This document shows positions 50,256 through 57,858 of a DNA stretch of 64,000 bases, in pieces. A program made the position numbers and the translations under genes. Below the pieces are notes generated by a model that saw only the letters and a list, made by a program, of their open reading frames with translations, had not been told where the DNA came from and did no database searches. Source of the stretch: JBDWFY01 sp965275915 (GTDB taxonomy: Bacteria; Pseudomonadota; Alphaproteobacteria; Rhizobiales; Stappiaceae); assembly GCA_965275915.1 (NCBI GenBank), contig CBDHYI010000003.1, forward strand, positions 1 to 64,000, given 5' to 3'. How positions within the stretch are numbered: position 1 is the first letter of the stretch; each line of letters opens with the position of its first letter.

Positions 50256-50492
50256 ATGAATACAACTGCACGAAAAGTCTCTCTGTTTCGCAACAATCGC
50301 AATCAGGCTGTCCGGATTCCGAAGGACCTTGAGTTGCCGGGTGACGAGGCAGTCATCCGCAAGGAAGGCCAGAGACTTATTCTTGAGCCAGTTTCAACGG
50401 CCTCTTTGACAGGTCTTCTGAAAACGCTTGCGCCGCTGGATGAGGACTTTCCGTCTATCGATGATCCGCGGCCCGAAAACGTCGATTTCTAA
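50256..50492 (+). CDS. vapB: VapB-type antitoxin (AbrB/SpoVT fold)
   Basis: This 78-aa protein has an N-terminal swapped-hairpin DNA-binding domain (KVSLFRNNRNQAVRIPKDLELPGDEAVIRKEG) and an acidic C-terminal tail that would wrap the toxin. A good AAGGAAG ribosome site precedes the ATG. It should neutralise the downstream PIN toxin and repress its own promoter. The toxin gene starts at the base right after the antitoxin stop codon. Confidence 0.93.
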   Translation: MNTTARKVSLFRNNRNQAVRIPKDLELPGDEAVIRKEGQRLILEPVSTASLTGLLKTLAPLDEDFPSIDDPRPENVDF

Positions 50493-50906
50493 GTGGTCTC
50501 TTACCTTCTCGACACGAACATACTTTCAGATCTGATCAGGAACCCACAGGGGCCTGTTCTCCAGCGCATTGAGGCCGTTGGTGAGGAAGCGATCGCCACA
50601 AACGTAATAGTAGCCGCCGAATTGCGATTTGGCGCCGTGAAAAAAGGATCAGCGGCCCTTACGGAACGTGTCGACGCGATCCTGTCCAGACTGAATATCC
50701 TTCCTTTGGAAAATGGGTTTGACGAGATCTATGGAACAATCCGCGCCGATCTCGAAGCCAAAGGCACCCCTATCGGCGCTCATGATCTCCTGATCGCCGC
50801 GCATGTTCGCTATCTTTGTAATGAGAGCGATTGGGTGCTGGTAACCGCAAACGAAAAGGAGTTTTGTCGCGTTGACGGTTTGGTTATTGAGAATTGGCTC
50901 GATTGA
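50493..50906 (+). CDS. vapC: VapC-type PIN-domain ribonuclease toxin
   Basis: This 137-aa PIN domain starts with GTG directly adjacent to the vapB stop codon. The conserved acidic positions are visible: D in SYLLDTNILSDL, E in VAAELRFGA and D in IGAHDLLIAAH, plus the TANEKEF strand at the end. The family cleaves tRNA or rRNA in a magnesium-dependent way. Its position beside a conjugation locus suits a post-segregational stability role for a plasmid or mobile element. Confidence 0.93.
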   Translation: MVSYLLDTNILSDLIRNPQGPVLQRIEAVGEEAIATNVIVAAELRFGAVKKGSAALTERVDAILSRLNILPLENGFDEIYGTIRADLEAKGTPIGAHDLLIAAHVRYLCNESDWVLVTANEKEFCRVDGLVIENWLD

Positions 50907-51034
50907 TGAGGATTGGTTGCCGTTTGACGAGTGAAACAGGCAACGAATGAATGGATATGTTTGAGACTAGGATTTTATGATCCTTGCCATTTAAAATAGA
51001 CTTTTTGAATGTGGACAAAACAGGATTTGAACCG

Positions 51035-51424
51035 ATGCTGTCGTGGTTAAAAAAAGTGCGTGAAGGACATGGTTGGAAAACCTACTGGCTGCATCGTATC
51101 GGCACCCTTACCGCTATTGGTTTGCTCATTTATTGGTGGCGCGCAGCGAAACATTTCATCGACAGCCTAAATGCCGGGCTGGAAGGTTGGGTGAAAATCG
51201 GCTCCTTCTTCCTGGGCTGGATCGAGGGTCTTTGGAGTGCAGTGGAGTTTGCGCTCGCGCAACCAATCTATCTTATTCAAGTCGCTGTCTGTTGCGCGAT
51301 TGTCTACTTTACACACAGTCGCAACATGGATTGTGCAATCGTCACGGGTAAGGAGGCTCCAAGGTCAAATTCACCCGGACTGATAAAGACGATGCTGGTC
51401 ACGCATTTTCTTCTTCGCAAGTGA
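51035..51424 (+). CDS. small integral membrane protein of unknown function
   Basis: This is a 129-aa frame from ATG 51035. The frame is open from TTG 50984, and that or a GTG further upstream could also start it. Two to three hydrophobic segments (TLTAIGLLIYWW, IGSFFLGWIEGLW, PIYLIQVAVCCAIVYF) suggest an inner-membrane protein with a basic N-terminus. It lies alone on the plus strand and converges on the DotA/TraY gene, with 23 bp between stops. I do not recognise a family. It may belong to the transfer region by position only. Confidence 0.55.
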   Translation: MLSWLKKVREGHGWKTYWLHRIGTLTAIGLLIYWWRAAKHFIDSLNAGLEGWVKIGSFFLGWIEGLWSAVEFALAQPIYLIQVAVCCAIVYFTHSRNMDCAIVTGKEAPRSNSPGLIKTMLVTHFLLRK

Positions 51425-51447
51425 GTCCTGAGGAAGACGGCTCGGTT

Positions 51448-53736
51448 CTAACCCTTCGTGTCGTTCTTTTGGGCTTTGTTAGCTAGATACCGTTGGTATT
51501 TTTCCTTTCCCCTTGCTCCCAGTTTTTGAGTGCCGCCACTCCCGGCAGAACCAAGCTGAAAGCTGCCGCCGGCTCCAAGGACGGTTGTCCGAGCGGCGGT
51601 GGTGGCGGCCAGATCGTCGCCGATCCCATCAATCCACTTAAACACACGAGCCGGGAACAGATTGATCAGGCTGAACGACCAGTCGATAATCACGACGTAG
51701 ATCACGCAGACGAAAACAGTCAGCACGATCATCGTAAAGATCTGCGTTATCGTACCGAAAGAGCCCGGGTCGGCAGCCATTTGCGAGCTTAGTGCAGCGA
51801 ACAACATACCGTTGAGTGCAAAGGCACCGATCCGGAAAAGTATCATACCGATCAGGAAGCCGAACACCATCAGCATCGGCGTCAAGAACAGCATCAACAG
51901 CAATGACCAGCCTTTGCGCGATATGTTCGACGAAATTCCGTGGCCGTCCATGGAGAGCATGGCGACCATCCAAAGCGGCGCGGCAAAAACAGCTTCAATG
52001 ACCAACAGCATGAACGCTAGGATCGCCAGCAACCAAATTATTGCGGGAAGATATGGCAGGACAAATCCTATGAACACAGCCGCGAATATCCCGATCTGAA
52101 ACAGAAAACTCGTCAGGCTCGCGAAGGTACTGGCAGCGGCGCCTGCTACCGGAATGGAGGATGCCAGGGCCAATCCACCGATCGCCCAGGCGATGTAAAA
52201 CATCACTGTCGAAGAGTAGGCCATCAAGCCAATCATCGGGTCGGTCGTGATTGAATCCGGTGAAAGAAGATTGACCCCCTTCAGCAGATTTGTCGGAGGA
52301 GGCAGAAAGTTTTCCGGGGAAGAGGAATCATCTCCGGCATATGCGCGTTCTGTGATGAATTCTCGCATACCGGCCTTTGCCGCGGCTTCATTCCACGCCG
52401 AAACGCCGGCGTTGTATGACGCCCCAATGCTGGCGAGGATTTTTTGGGCGTCCCGGTCGGCGTTGCTTTGAAACCAATATGTTCGACCAAGTTCGTTAGC
52501 GAGGGTGTTTTGAACGCCTCCGTTGATTGATGTTGATATGAGTGTTCCAGGCGTTGCGCTCGGGAACATCGACGCCACAGCATTTGCATCACCGGATATC
52601 TTGCTGATGAGCATGTAGTAGGAGCCCGCCATCATCCATCCACCGGTCTTCAGATCGCCCGAAATAGCTGTTGGCGCGGACAGCGCTCCACCGCTGTCCG
52701 ACCCGATGGATTGGATCCGTTGCGTAATAGGGGTTCCGCTTTCGGTTTGAACCAACTGCCCCAGCGCATCAGGGTTGACGATTGAGTTCACGATCCGAGA
52801 GTGTTGCTGTCTCAGAAGCGCGAGCATTGCGCCCAGGTCAGGAATATCATCGGCTGACACCGGCTCGCGGTTCGAAATCTTGGAAACAACAGCTTCTGCG
52901 GATGGCCGCATGATGTTCTTGAGCTCGTTGATGAGTCGCTCGAAACTGGCATTTATGGATGCCATGTTCGAGGTCGGGCTGACACGTTTGAGGGCTGCGG
53001 TCGCGGCCGGCAAAGTGACGGATCCGCAAGCGCCCGTAATACCGGGCGTTGAATAAGTCATGATCCGCGGCGTATATGCATCGATCAGCGGTGTTTCAGG
53101 CGCCGTCCGCAGGTTGCCCCAATCACCGTCACTGACCTTGTTCAGTGCGCCTCCCTTGTCGGCCTCGTGGTTATAGGCCGCCCGACAGAACTCCATCCGC
53201 CACATTTGCTGAAGGAACCGGGCTTCTGCGCTGGCGTAGTCGGTGCCAACAATCGGGACTTCATCGGCAATTATGAGATCTGCAGTTTGGTTCCAGAAAA
53301 ACGAGCCAGTGCTGGTTCCGGCGCGTACGACATAGGAAATACCGTGTTGAATACCGTTATAGCCGTTTCCAAGCGGAATCAGGAGAGCAAAGGCGGTGAG
53401 GACGCGGATCGGAACCCAGATCGTTGATTTCTGCCCGAGAATGACGCCTTCATGCGCTGAATCGAGTGTCCCCTGGAAAATATTGTAGAGCAGAAAGCTC
53501 GCGCCGATCGCGAGAAACAGGATGTTGAAGGACAGTATCAGGAGCGAAATCAACGTTCGATTGTTCGCTTCCGGGCCGGGGAACAGACTACCGAAGATCA
53601 GATTGAAAAAGGTGTTCGACCTGTCGTCCCCTTCGCCTCTGAAAATGTCAGGTACACTGATCTCTTGCGCCACTCCGACATCGGCAAGGGCAAGTGTGAG
53701 CAATCCCACGCAGAACCAGAATAGGCAGCGGGTCAT
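51448..53736 (-). CDS. traY: DotA/TraY-family integral membrane protein of type IVB secretion
   Basis: This 762-aa protein is a large polytopic inner-membrane component of I-type conjugation and Dot/Icm systems. I start it at ATG 53734-53736, giving a clear signal sequence (MTRCLFWFCVGLLTLALADVG); the open frame reaches 54213, but that part is a shadow of the upstream gene. A long periplasmic region (about residues 120-480) separates an N-terminal membrane segment from a C-terminal cluster of about six (from PMIGLMAYSS to IDWSFSLINLFP), as in DotA. The start overlaps the TraX-like stop by 4 bp (ATGA). It is the last gene of the minus-strand operon, matching the traX-traY order of IncI plasmids. 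Confidence 0.85.
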   Translation of the reverse strand: MTRCLFWFCVGLLTLALADVGVAQEISVPDIFRGEGDDRSNTFFNLIFGSLFPGPEANNRTLISLLILSFNILFLAIGASFLLYNIFQGTLDSAHEGVILGQKSTIWVPIRVLTAFALLIPLGNGYNGIQHGISYVVRAGTSTGSFFWNQTADLIIADEVPIVGTDYASAEARFLQQMWRMEFCRAAYNHEADKGGALNKVSDGDWGNLRTAPETPLIDAYTPRIMTYSTPGITGACGSVTLPAATAALKRVSPTSNMASINASFERLINELKNIMRPSAEAVVSKISNREPVSADDIPDLGAMLALLRQQHSRIVNSIVNPDALGQLVQTESGTPITQRIQSIGSDSGGALSAPTAISGDLKTGGWMMAGSYYMLISKISGDANAVASMFPSATPGTLISTSINGGVQNTLANELGRTYWFQSNADRDAQKILASIGASYNAGVSAWNEAAAKAGMREFITERAYAGDDSSSPENFLPPPTNLLKGVNLLSPDSITTDPMIGLMAYSSTVMFYIAWAIGGLALASSIPVAGAAASTFASLTSFLFQIGIFAAVFIGFVLPYLPAIIWLLAILAFMLLVIEAVFAAPLWMVAMLSMDGHGISSNISRKGWSLLLMLFLTPMLMVFGFLIGMILFRIGAFALNGMLFAALSSQMAADPGSFGTITQIFTMIVLTVFVCVIYVVIIDWSFSLINLFPARVFKWIDGIGDDLAATTAARTTVLGAGGSFQLGSAGSGGTQKLGARGKEKYQRYLANKAQKNDTKG

Positions 53737-54290
53737 TTGCCGTCGTCCCTCTTGTCCGGAGGCAGGATGATCTGCACGTTTCGCGGTAGCCGCGTCGACA
53801 GGTAGTCGTAGAACCCGCCAAAACGCTTCTGTTCGATAATCCAGGCGAAATAGTCCGCGCGAATTGCCCGAAACAGAGAAAACAGGAATAGCGCGATCAG
53901 CCCTATCGCAAGGAAGGCGGAGATCCGAAAAAAGACAATCCCCAACGGAACAGCGAGAATGGAAAGCAACGACGCATACTGAAACACGAACCTTTGCTGC
54001 TGCCAGCCATGGAGTTGTTGTTCGAGATCGGTTCGCGACATGTTTTGCGACAGGTCCCTGAAACGCTCCACACCACCGTCGCGATATCGTCCACCAAATC
54101 CCTTCCAGTCGATCGGCTTTGGCTTCAGTTTGCCGGCTATATCTCCGATCCAGTCGGCTCCTGCAGTAGCAGTGGAGAAGGCTCTGTCGATCCGGCCGCG
54201 ACGAAACATCCAACCTGCCGCGCGTTGTGCTCGCCCGTGCTTTTCAGGTTTCGGTTCATTATCTCCGGTATTGGGATTATTGGATATCAC
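53733..54290 (-). CDS. TraX-position conjugal transfer protein
   Basis: A protein of about 185 aa with a GTG start at 54288-54290, 7 bp after the upstream stop; a downstream ATG (MFRRGRIDRAF) is an alternative. A charged N-terminal half is followed by two transmembrane segments (FVFQYASLLSILAVPLGIVFF and AFLAIGLIALFLFSLF) and a cytoplasmic tail. It overlaps TraY/DotA by 4 bp. The assignment rests on position immediately before a DotA/TraY gene and on topology, not on a motif. Confidence 0.6.
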   Translation of the reverse strand: MISNNPNTGDNEPKPEKHGRAQRAAGWMFRRGRIDRAFSTATAGADWIGDIAGKLKPKPIDWKGFGGRYRDGGVERFRDLSQNMSRTDLEQQLHGWQQQRFVFQYASLLSILAVPLGIVFFRISAFLAIGLIALFLFSLFRAIRADYFAWIIEQKRFGGFYDYLSTRLPRNVQIILPPDKRDDGK

Positions 54291-54297
54291 GGCGCAC

Positions 54298-55446
54298 CTA
54301 ATCAGCCACGGGTGCACCGGTGCCCGCCCCTTCTGTTCCATCAATCTTTGTCGACAGAATTGCTGCACTGACTGTGGCGTCACGGCGCTCGAGATTAAAC
54401 CGCTCCCAGTTGACATAGAGATTGAGTGCCTGTGTCAGAGCCAGTTCTCTCATGACCGCATCCGGCGACATCTTTGCCAGCTGCTGATGCCAGTCAGGAT
54501 TCGGAAAGCGTGAATGGACAAAAATGTCCATCGCCTGCAACTTTGATACCTTGTCTCCAACATTGTTTGGATATGCGGGGCCGGCTGCCTTCTTTGCCCA
54601 ATCCGCAAGCGCACCGCCGCCCGTAGGTGCCGCCAGATCGCCGAGATAGGTGAACACGGCATGAGAGGCCGAGCGCCGGGTCGCATCAACTTGCCGAGAG
54701 GCAATATGCGCGAGTCCGACTGTTGTTTTTGCCTCCTCTTCGGTGATGGGCTTCGGCGGCAGCGGATCGACCATATTATTCACCATGCGTGCGAAGGCCT
54801 GAGCGACTTGCTGGTTGGAAGTATCGAGCGTCATGGCTTCCGTCAGGAGGCGAACGTCCGAAGTTGGATCCGCGAATCCGCCAACATTGCGTAACGCATC
54901 TCGATCCACCACGATCTCCTGGGAGACCGCGAGGAGGCCTGCGCGCACGCCGGCGCCGGCCGCACCATTCCCGTACGATCGATTGCGAGAAAGGTTCGAA
55001 ATGTCGATGCCGCCGACTCCCTGGTTCGTCTGCCCGCCGCCGAAATTGAGAATGCCGGAGAGGTCGATACAACCGGACGCAGAGGGGTCGTACCGGCCGC
55101 CCTCCGCCAGCGCGCGAATTTTCTGACGTTCCCGCAGAACGGCGTTTTGATCCTGCCCTTCGGCGATCCGTCGTGCAGCCTCCGTCTCACGCTTGGAGTA
55201 TGCTGATAGCTGCGCAACACCTTTCAAGATGCTGTCGACAATGTAGTTGCCGACATCGGTTGTATGGTTGTTGATGTCAATTCGAGCTCTGCTGATGATG
55301 TTCTGTACGCCACCACAAGAACAACCCGCAGCCACGGTTTCAGTCGTAAGGATGAAGCCCAGAAGTGCGGCGCCAACAGCCAGCGGTCGAAAACCGCGCC
55401 GGGAGTTCGTGGTCTGGATCGAAGTGACGCTCGTTTCAGTTTCCAT
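54298..55446 (-). CDS. periplasmic protein in TraW position of the type IVB locus
   Basis: This 382-aa protein starts at ATG 55444-55446, preceded by a near-perfect AAGGAGGT ribosome site. A signal sequence (PLAVGAALLGFILTTETVAAGC) ends at a cysteine-rich AGCSCGG stretch that could be a weak lipobox. The rest is a soluble helical periplasmic domain without a motif I recognise. Its start overlaps the small upstream gene by 11 bp. The order before TraX and TraY matches TraW of I-type systems. The assignment is positional. Confidence 0.6.
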   Translation of the reverse strand: METETSVTSIQTTNSRRGFRPLAVGAALLGFILTTETVAAGCSCGGVQNIISRARIDINNHTTDVGNYIVDSILKGVAQLSAYSKRETEAARRIAEGQDQNAVLRERQKIRALAEGGRYDPSASGCIDLSGILNFGGGQTNQGVGGIDISNLSRNRSYGNGAAGAGVRAGLLAVSQEIVVDRDALRNVGGFADPTSDVRLLTEAMTLDTSNQQVAQAFARMVNNMVDPLPPKPITEEEAKTTVGLAHIASRQVDATRRSASHAVFTYLGDLAAPTGGGALADWAKKAAGPAYPNNVGDKVSKLQAMDIFVHSRFPNPDWHQQLAKMSPDAVMRELALTQALNLYVNWERFNLERRDATVSAAILSTKIDGTEGAGTGAPVAD

Positions 55447-55696
55447 TTTCGACCTCCTTCGCCTGTGGGCTTTGTACAGTGCCCTCCATCCTCTCCTTGA
55501 GCACATCAAGATTGTTCCGCGTAATGCCGCTTTCCTTCGGAGGCCTGACAGCAAGGTCGTCAGATTTGGGTGCTTTGCTGATCGAGCGTTCGGGAATCTG
55601 GAAAGACGTGAACTGGAACAATACGAACAGACCCACAACGATCGCGATAATCACCGCGGTAATGGCTTTGAGTACAAGTGCCTTACTGGGAGTCAT
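55436..55696 (-). CDS. small single-pass membrane protein of the transfer operon
   Basis: An 86-aa protein from ATG 55694-55696 with a strong GGAGG site 5 bases upstream. One transmembrane helix near the N-terminus (ALVLKAITAVIIAIVVGLFVLFQF) is followed by a charged periplasmic tail. It overlaps both neighbours by about 10 bp, so it is translationally embedded in the operon. The family is not recognised. It may be a small accessory subunit of the secretion channel. Confidence 0.65.
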   Translation of the reverse strand: MTPSKALVLKAITAVIIAIVVGLFVLFQFTSFQIPERSISKAPKSDDLAVRPPKESGITRNNLDVLKERMEGTVQSPQAKEVENGN

Positions 55697-56255
55697 TGTT
55701 GCCTCCATAGATGAGCTCGTAGACTGCATCGAGATTATTATCGGTGATGCTCGATGCTCCAGGCGTTACGGCAGTGCCTACACGCCCTCCCCCCGAGTTA
55801 AGATCCACACCGCCGATCGCCGTCGTTGAACTACCGCTGAGCCCGCCGATCGGCAGGAAATCAAACGACGGCAGTTGCAGAAGGTCGGTGATCTGCGCGG
55901 TGAGTTCGTTGAGCTTGTCTTGGGCGAACGAGCATATTTGATTTTCGGCTTGCGACACCGCACTCTGGAACATGCCGGCAAGGTTTGGAACCTGAATGGC
56001 GATATCGAGATTGAGGCTCATGAGATTGTCGAGACAGCCGAGCGCTGCTATGGGCTGAGGCGGCCTGAGCGCCTCTTCACCCCGCAGCACCTCCGATTCG
56101 ATGCCGGATCGGATCGCGTCGGCGAGGCCTGTTTTCACGGTGTGGGAACACCCCTGCGCCTCGGCCGGAAAGAGCTGCAATATCTGATCGGCCGCGGCCG
56201 GCGTGCCGGCTCCGGCCAGTATCAGCAAAATCGCAGCCATGCGGACTACCTTCAT
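55683..56255 (-). CDS. periplasmic protein of unknown function, type IVB operon
   Basis: A 190-aa protein with a clean signal peptide (MAAILLILAGAGTPAAAD). A mature part with three cysteines (QGCSHTV, LGCLDNL, NQICSFA) is followed by a Gly/Ser-rich tail. It overlaps the upstream lytic-transglycosylase-like gene by 4 bp (ATGA). No known family could be assigned. It is probably a periplasmic assembly factor specific to this branch of transfer systems. Confidence 0.65.
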   Translation of the reverse strand: MKVVRMAAILLILAGAGTPAAADQILQLFPAEAQGCSHTVKTGLADAIRSGIESEVLRGEEALRPPQPIAALGCLDNLMSLNLDIAIQVPNLAGMFQSAVSQAENQICSFAQDKLNELTAQITDLLQLPSFDFLPIGGLSGSSTTAIGGVDLNSGGGRVGTAVTPGASSITDNNLDAVYELIYGGNNDSQ

Positions 56256-57001
56256 TCTGAGCCTCCTAGTGTTGCTCTTTCGCCCTGGAAAGGCGGCGTT
56301 TCGCGGATCAGGACCGGTCGTTTTGCGCCAAATCCCGGAAACCCTTCGGTCGCACCATAGGTTCCTCCGACACCGGAGGGGCTGCCGAACCCGCCGAAAT
56401 AGCTCGTGCCACTGGCACCTCCGATCCTGTTCATGATGTGCGCCTGCAGCTCCTCATAGGAGGAAAACCCGTTTGCGGATAAGTAGCTCGCCGGCAGGAC
56501 AGTCGGATCGAATCCGCTTGCCACCCAATCGTTCAAAGCGCCGGCGCCGAGAAAGTGCGCGGCGGTCAAAAGGCCACTCTCGGTAAAGGTCACGCCACCG
56601 ACGCTCTGTCCGACGAGGCCCCTGGCAGTCGACGAAAGAGAGCTCCAGTTACGGGTTGTCAGCGTGCCGAAGGCCTGATCCTGAAGCGCGTGACCATTCG
56701 ATGTATGCAGAAAATCATTGAGCGATCCGACACCCTGGGAAACCGATTGCGATGTCCAGGAATAGCTGGACCAGCTGCCGCGGCCACCACCATTGTATTG
56801 CACGTACCCGAGGCTCTCGAGTGTGCCGGCGGTAATCTGATAAGCGCCGGCGGCTGTGCCGCCCTGGCTGTTGAGCGCGCCGTAGTTCCCGCCGGATTCC
56901 TGGGAGCGAATGAGATCGGCATATTCATTGGCCAAAACGACCGTTGCGCAGAATGCGAATGCAATGGCGGTTGTACCGGCAATGAAACTGCGCACTTTCA
57001 C
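56252..57001 (-). CDS. lytic-transglycosylase-like peptidoglycan hydrolase of the transfer system
   Basis: A 249-aa exported protein with signal cleavage expected after VLA (residue 24). The N-terminal block IRSQESGGNYGALNSQGG followed by AAGAYQIT matches the SLT/lysozyme-like pattern, with E35 as the likely catalytic acid. Such enzymes open the wall locally so that a type IV secretion channel can be built. The C-terminal third is Gly/Phe-rich and of low complexity. It overlaps the upstream gene by 4 bp and the downstream gene by 4 bp. Confidence 0.75.
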   Translation of the reverse strand: MKVRSFIAGTTAIAFAFCATVVLANEYADLIRSQESGGNYGALNSQGGTAAGAYQITAGTLESLGYVQYNGGGRGSWSSYSWTSQSVSQGVGSLNDFLHTSNGHALQDQAFGTLTTRNWSSLSSTARGLVGQSVGGVTFTESGLLTAAHFLGAGALNDWVASGFDPTVLPASYLSANGFSSYEELQAHIMNRIGGASGTSYFGGFGSPSGVGGTYGATEGFPGFGAKRPVLIRETPPFQGERATLGGSE

Positions 57002-57858
57002 TCCACAGTCCCCGCAATTGCCACCGGCTGTGGCTTGATGGTTTCGAGAATGGCGCCGGTCGCTGGTGAAACAACAGCAACGCCGTTCCGGGTCAGGGTT
57101 TCAATCCCTCGGAAACCGTGTTCATCACGCACGGTCTTCGACACGCCGATCGCGCCGTCGATGGAGTAAATCTTGCGAAAGGACTGGCCTTGATTGTTGA
57201 CCACAAAGGCAGGACACGCGCTTTGTCCGCAATAGTAGGGGGAGTTGACGACAATAACTTTCTCGCCGCCGGTCTTCAGGGTCATTTCATAGACATAGAC
57301 GTCAGGAGGTCCGAAGGATGTCGCGGTTGCGGCATCGATGTCCTCGCCGAGCTGCCTGTTGACCAGTTGAAGTTCCTCTTCGGTGGCCTTTCGTTCGGTG
57401 ACGCCGTCCATATTGACAGACGCGGCATAGTTCGTTTGGGTCCAATACCATCGCCGGCCGTCTTCCACGATCGACTTCATTCCGAGCGGACCGACCGTCG
57501 TCAAACCGAGATTGTCGGTGGCCGGCCGCCGGTAGATCTCCAGCCATTGTTCATTGAAAAAAAGCGCGATGTTGTAGCAGTCCCGTTCGCATTTTCGACC
57601 CTTTCCGACCTTCAGGAAAAGCTGTTCGGGATCGTCGTTTGGTTCTTCCAACCAGACCCGGACGGCCTTCACGTAGCTGAAATCGCGCCCGTACATGCGC
57701 CGGGCAATGTTGAGTGCCGCTGTGTCGCTCGTGTCGAACGAAAGCCTTTCAACCGCCAGGCCTGTCGTGTCGATCGGCTTCTCGTCCGCGGCTGCGAAGG
57801 GGAAAAGTGCTCCGCTCATAAGGATAGCCAGAAGGCTGAGGCGTATGGCTTTCATCAA
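56998..57858 (-). CDS. exported disulfide-containing protein of unknown function, type IVB operon
   Basis: A 286-aa protein with a signal peptide (LSLLAILMSGALFPFAAAD). The mature domain carries four cysteines as two close pairs (KCERDC and YCGQSAC), which suggests disulfides formed in the periplasm. It overlaps the TraU-like ATPase gene by 4 bp (ATGA) and the next gene by 4 bp. I recognise no family. The position between TraU and TraW equals that of TraV in IncI plasmids, but no similarity can be claimed from sequence alone. Confidence 0.65.
   Translation of the reverse strand: MMKAIRLSLLAILMSGALFPFAAADEKPIDTTGLAVERLSFDTSDTAALNIARRMYGRDFSYVKAVRVWLEEPNDDPEQLFLKVGKGRKCERDCYNIALFFNEQWLEIYRRPATDNLGLTTVGPLGMKSIVEDGRRWYWTQTNYAASVNMDGVTERKATEEELQLVNRQLGEDIDAATATSFGPPDVYVYEMTLKTGGEKVIVVNSPYYCGQSACPAFVVNNQGQSFRKIYSIDGAIGVSKTVRDEHGFRGIETLTRNGVAVVSPATGAILETIKPQPVAIAGTVE

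Noticed and set aside
53737..54213. N-terminal extension of the DotA/TraY frame (159 codons)
   Set aside because: It overlaps the TraX-like gene in another frame, is Arg/Ser-rich, and a signal peptide begins only at the ATG at 53736.
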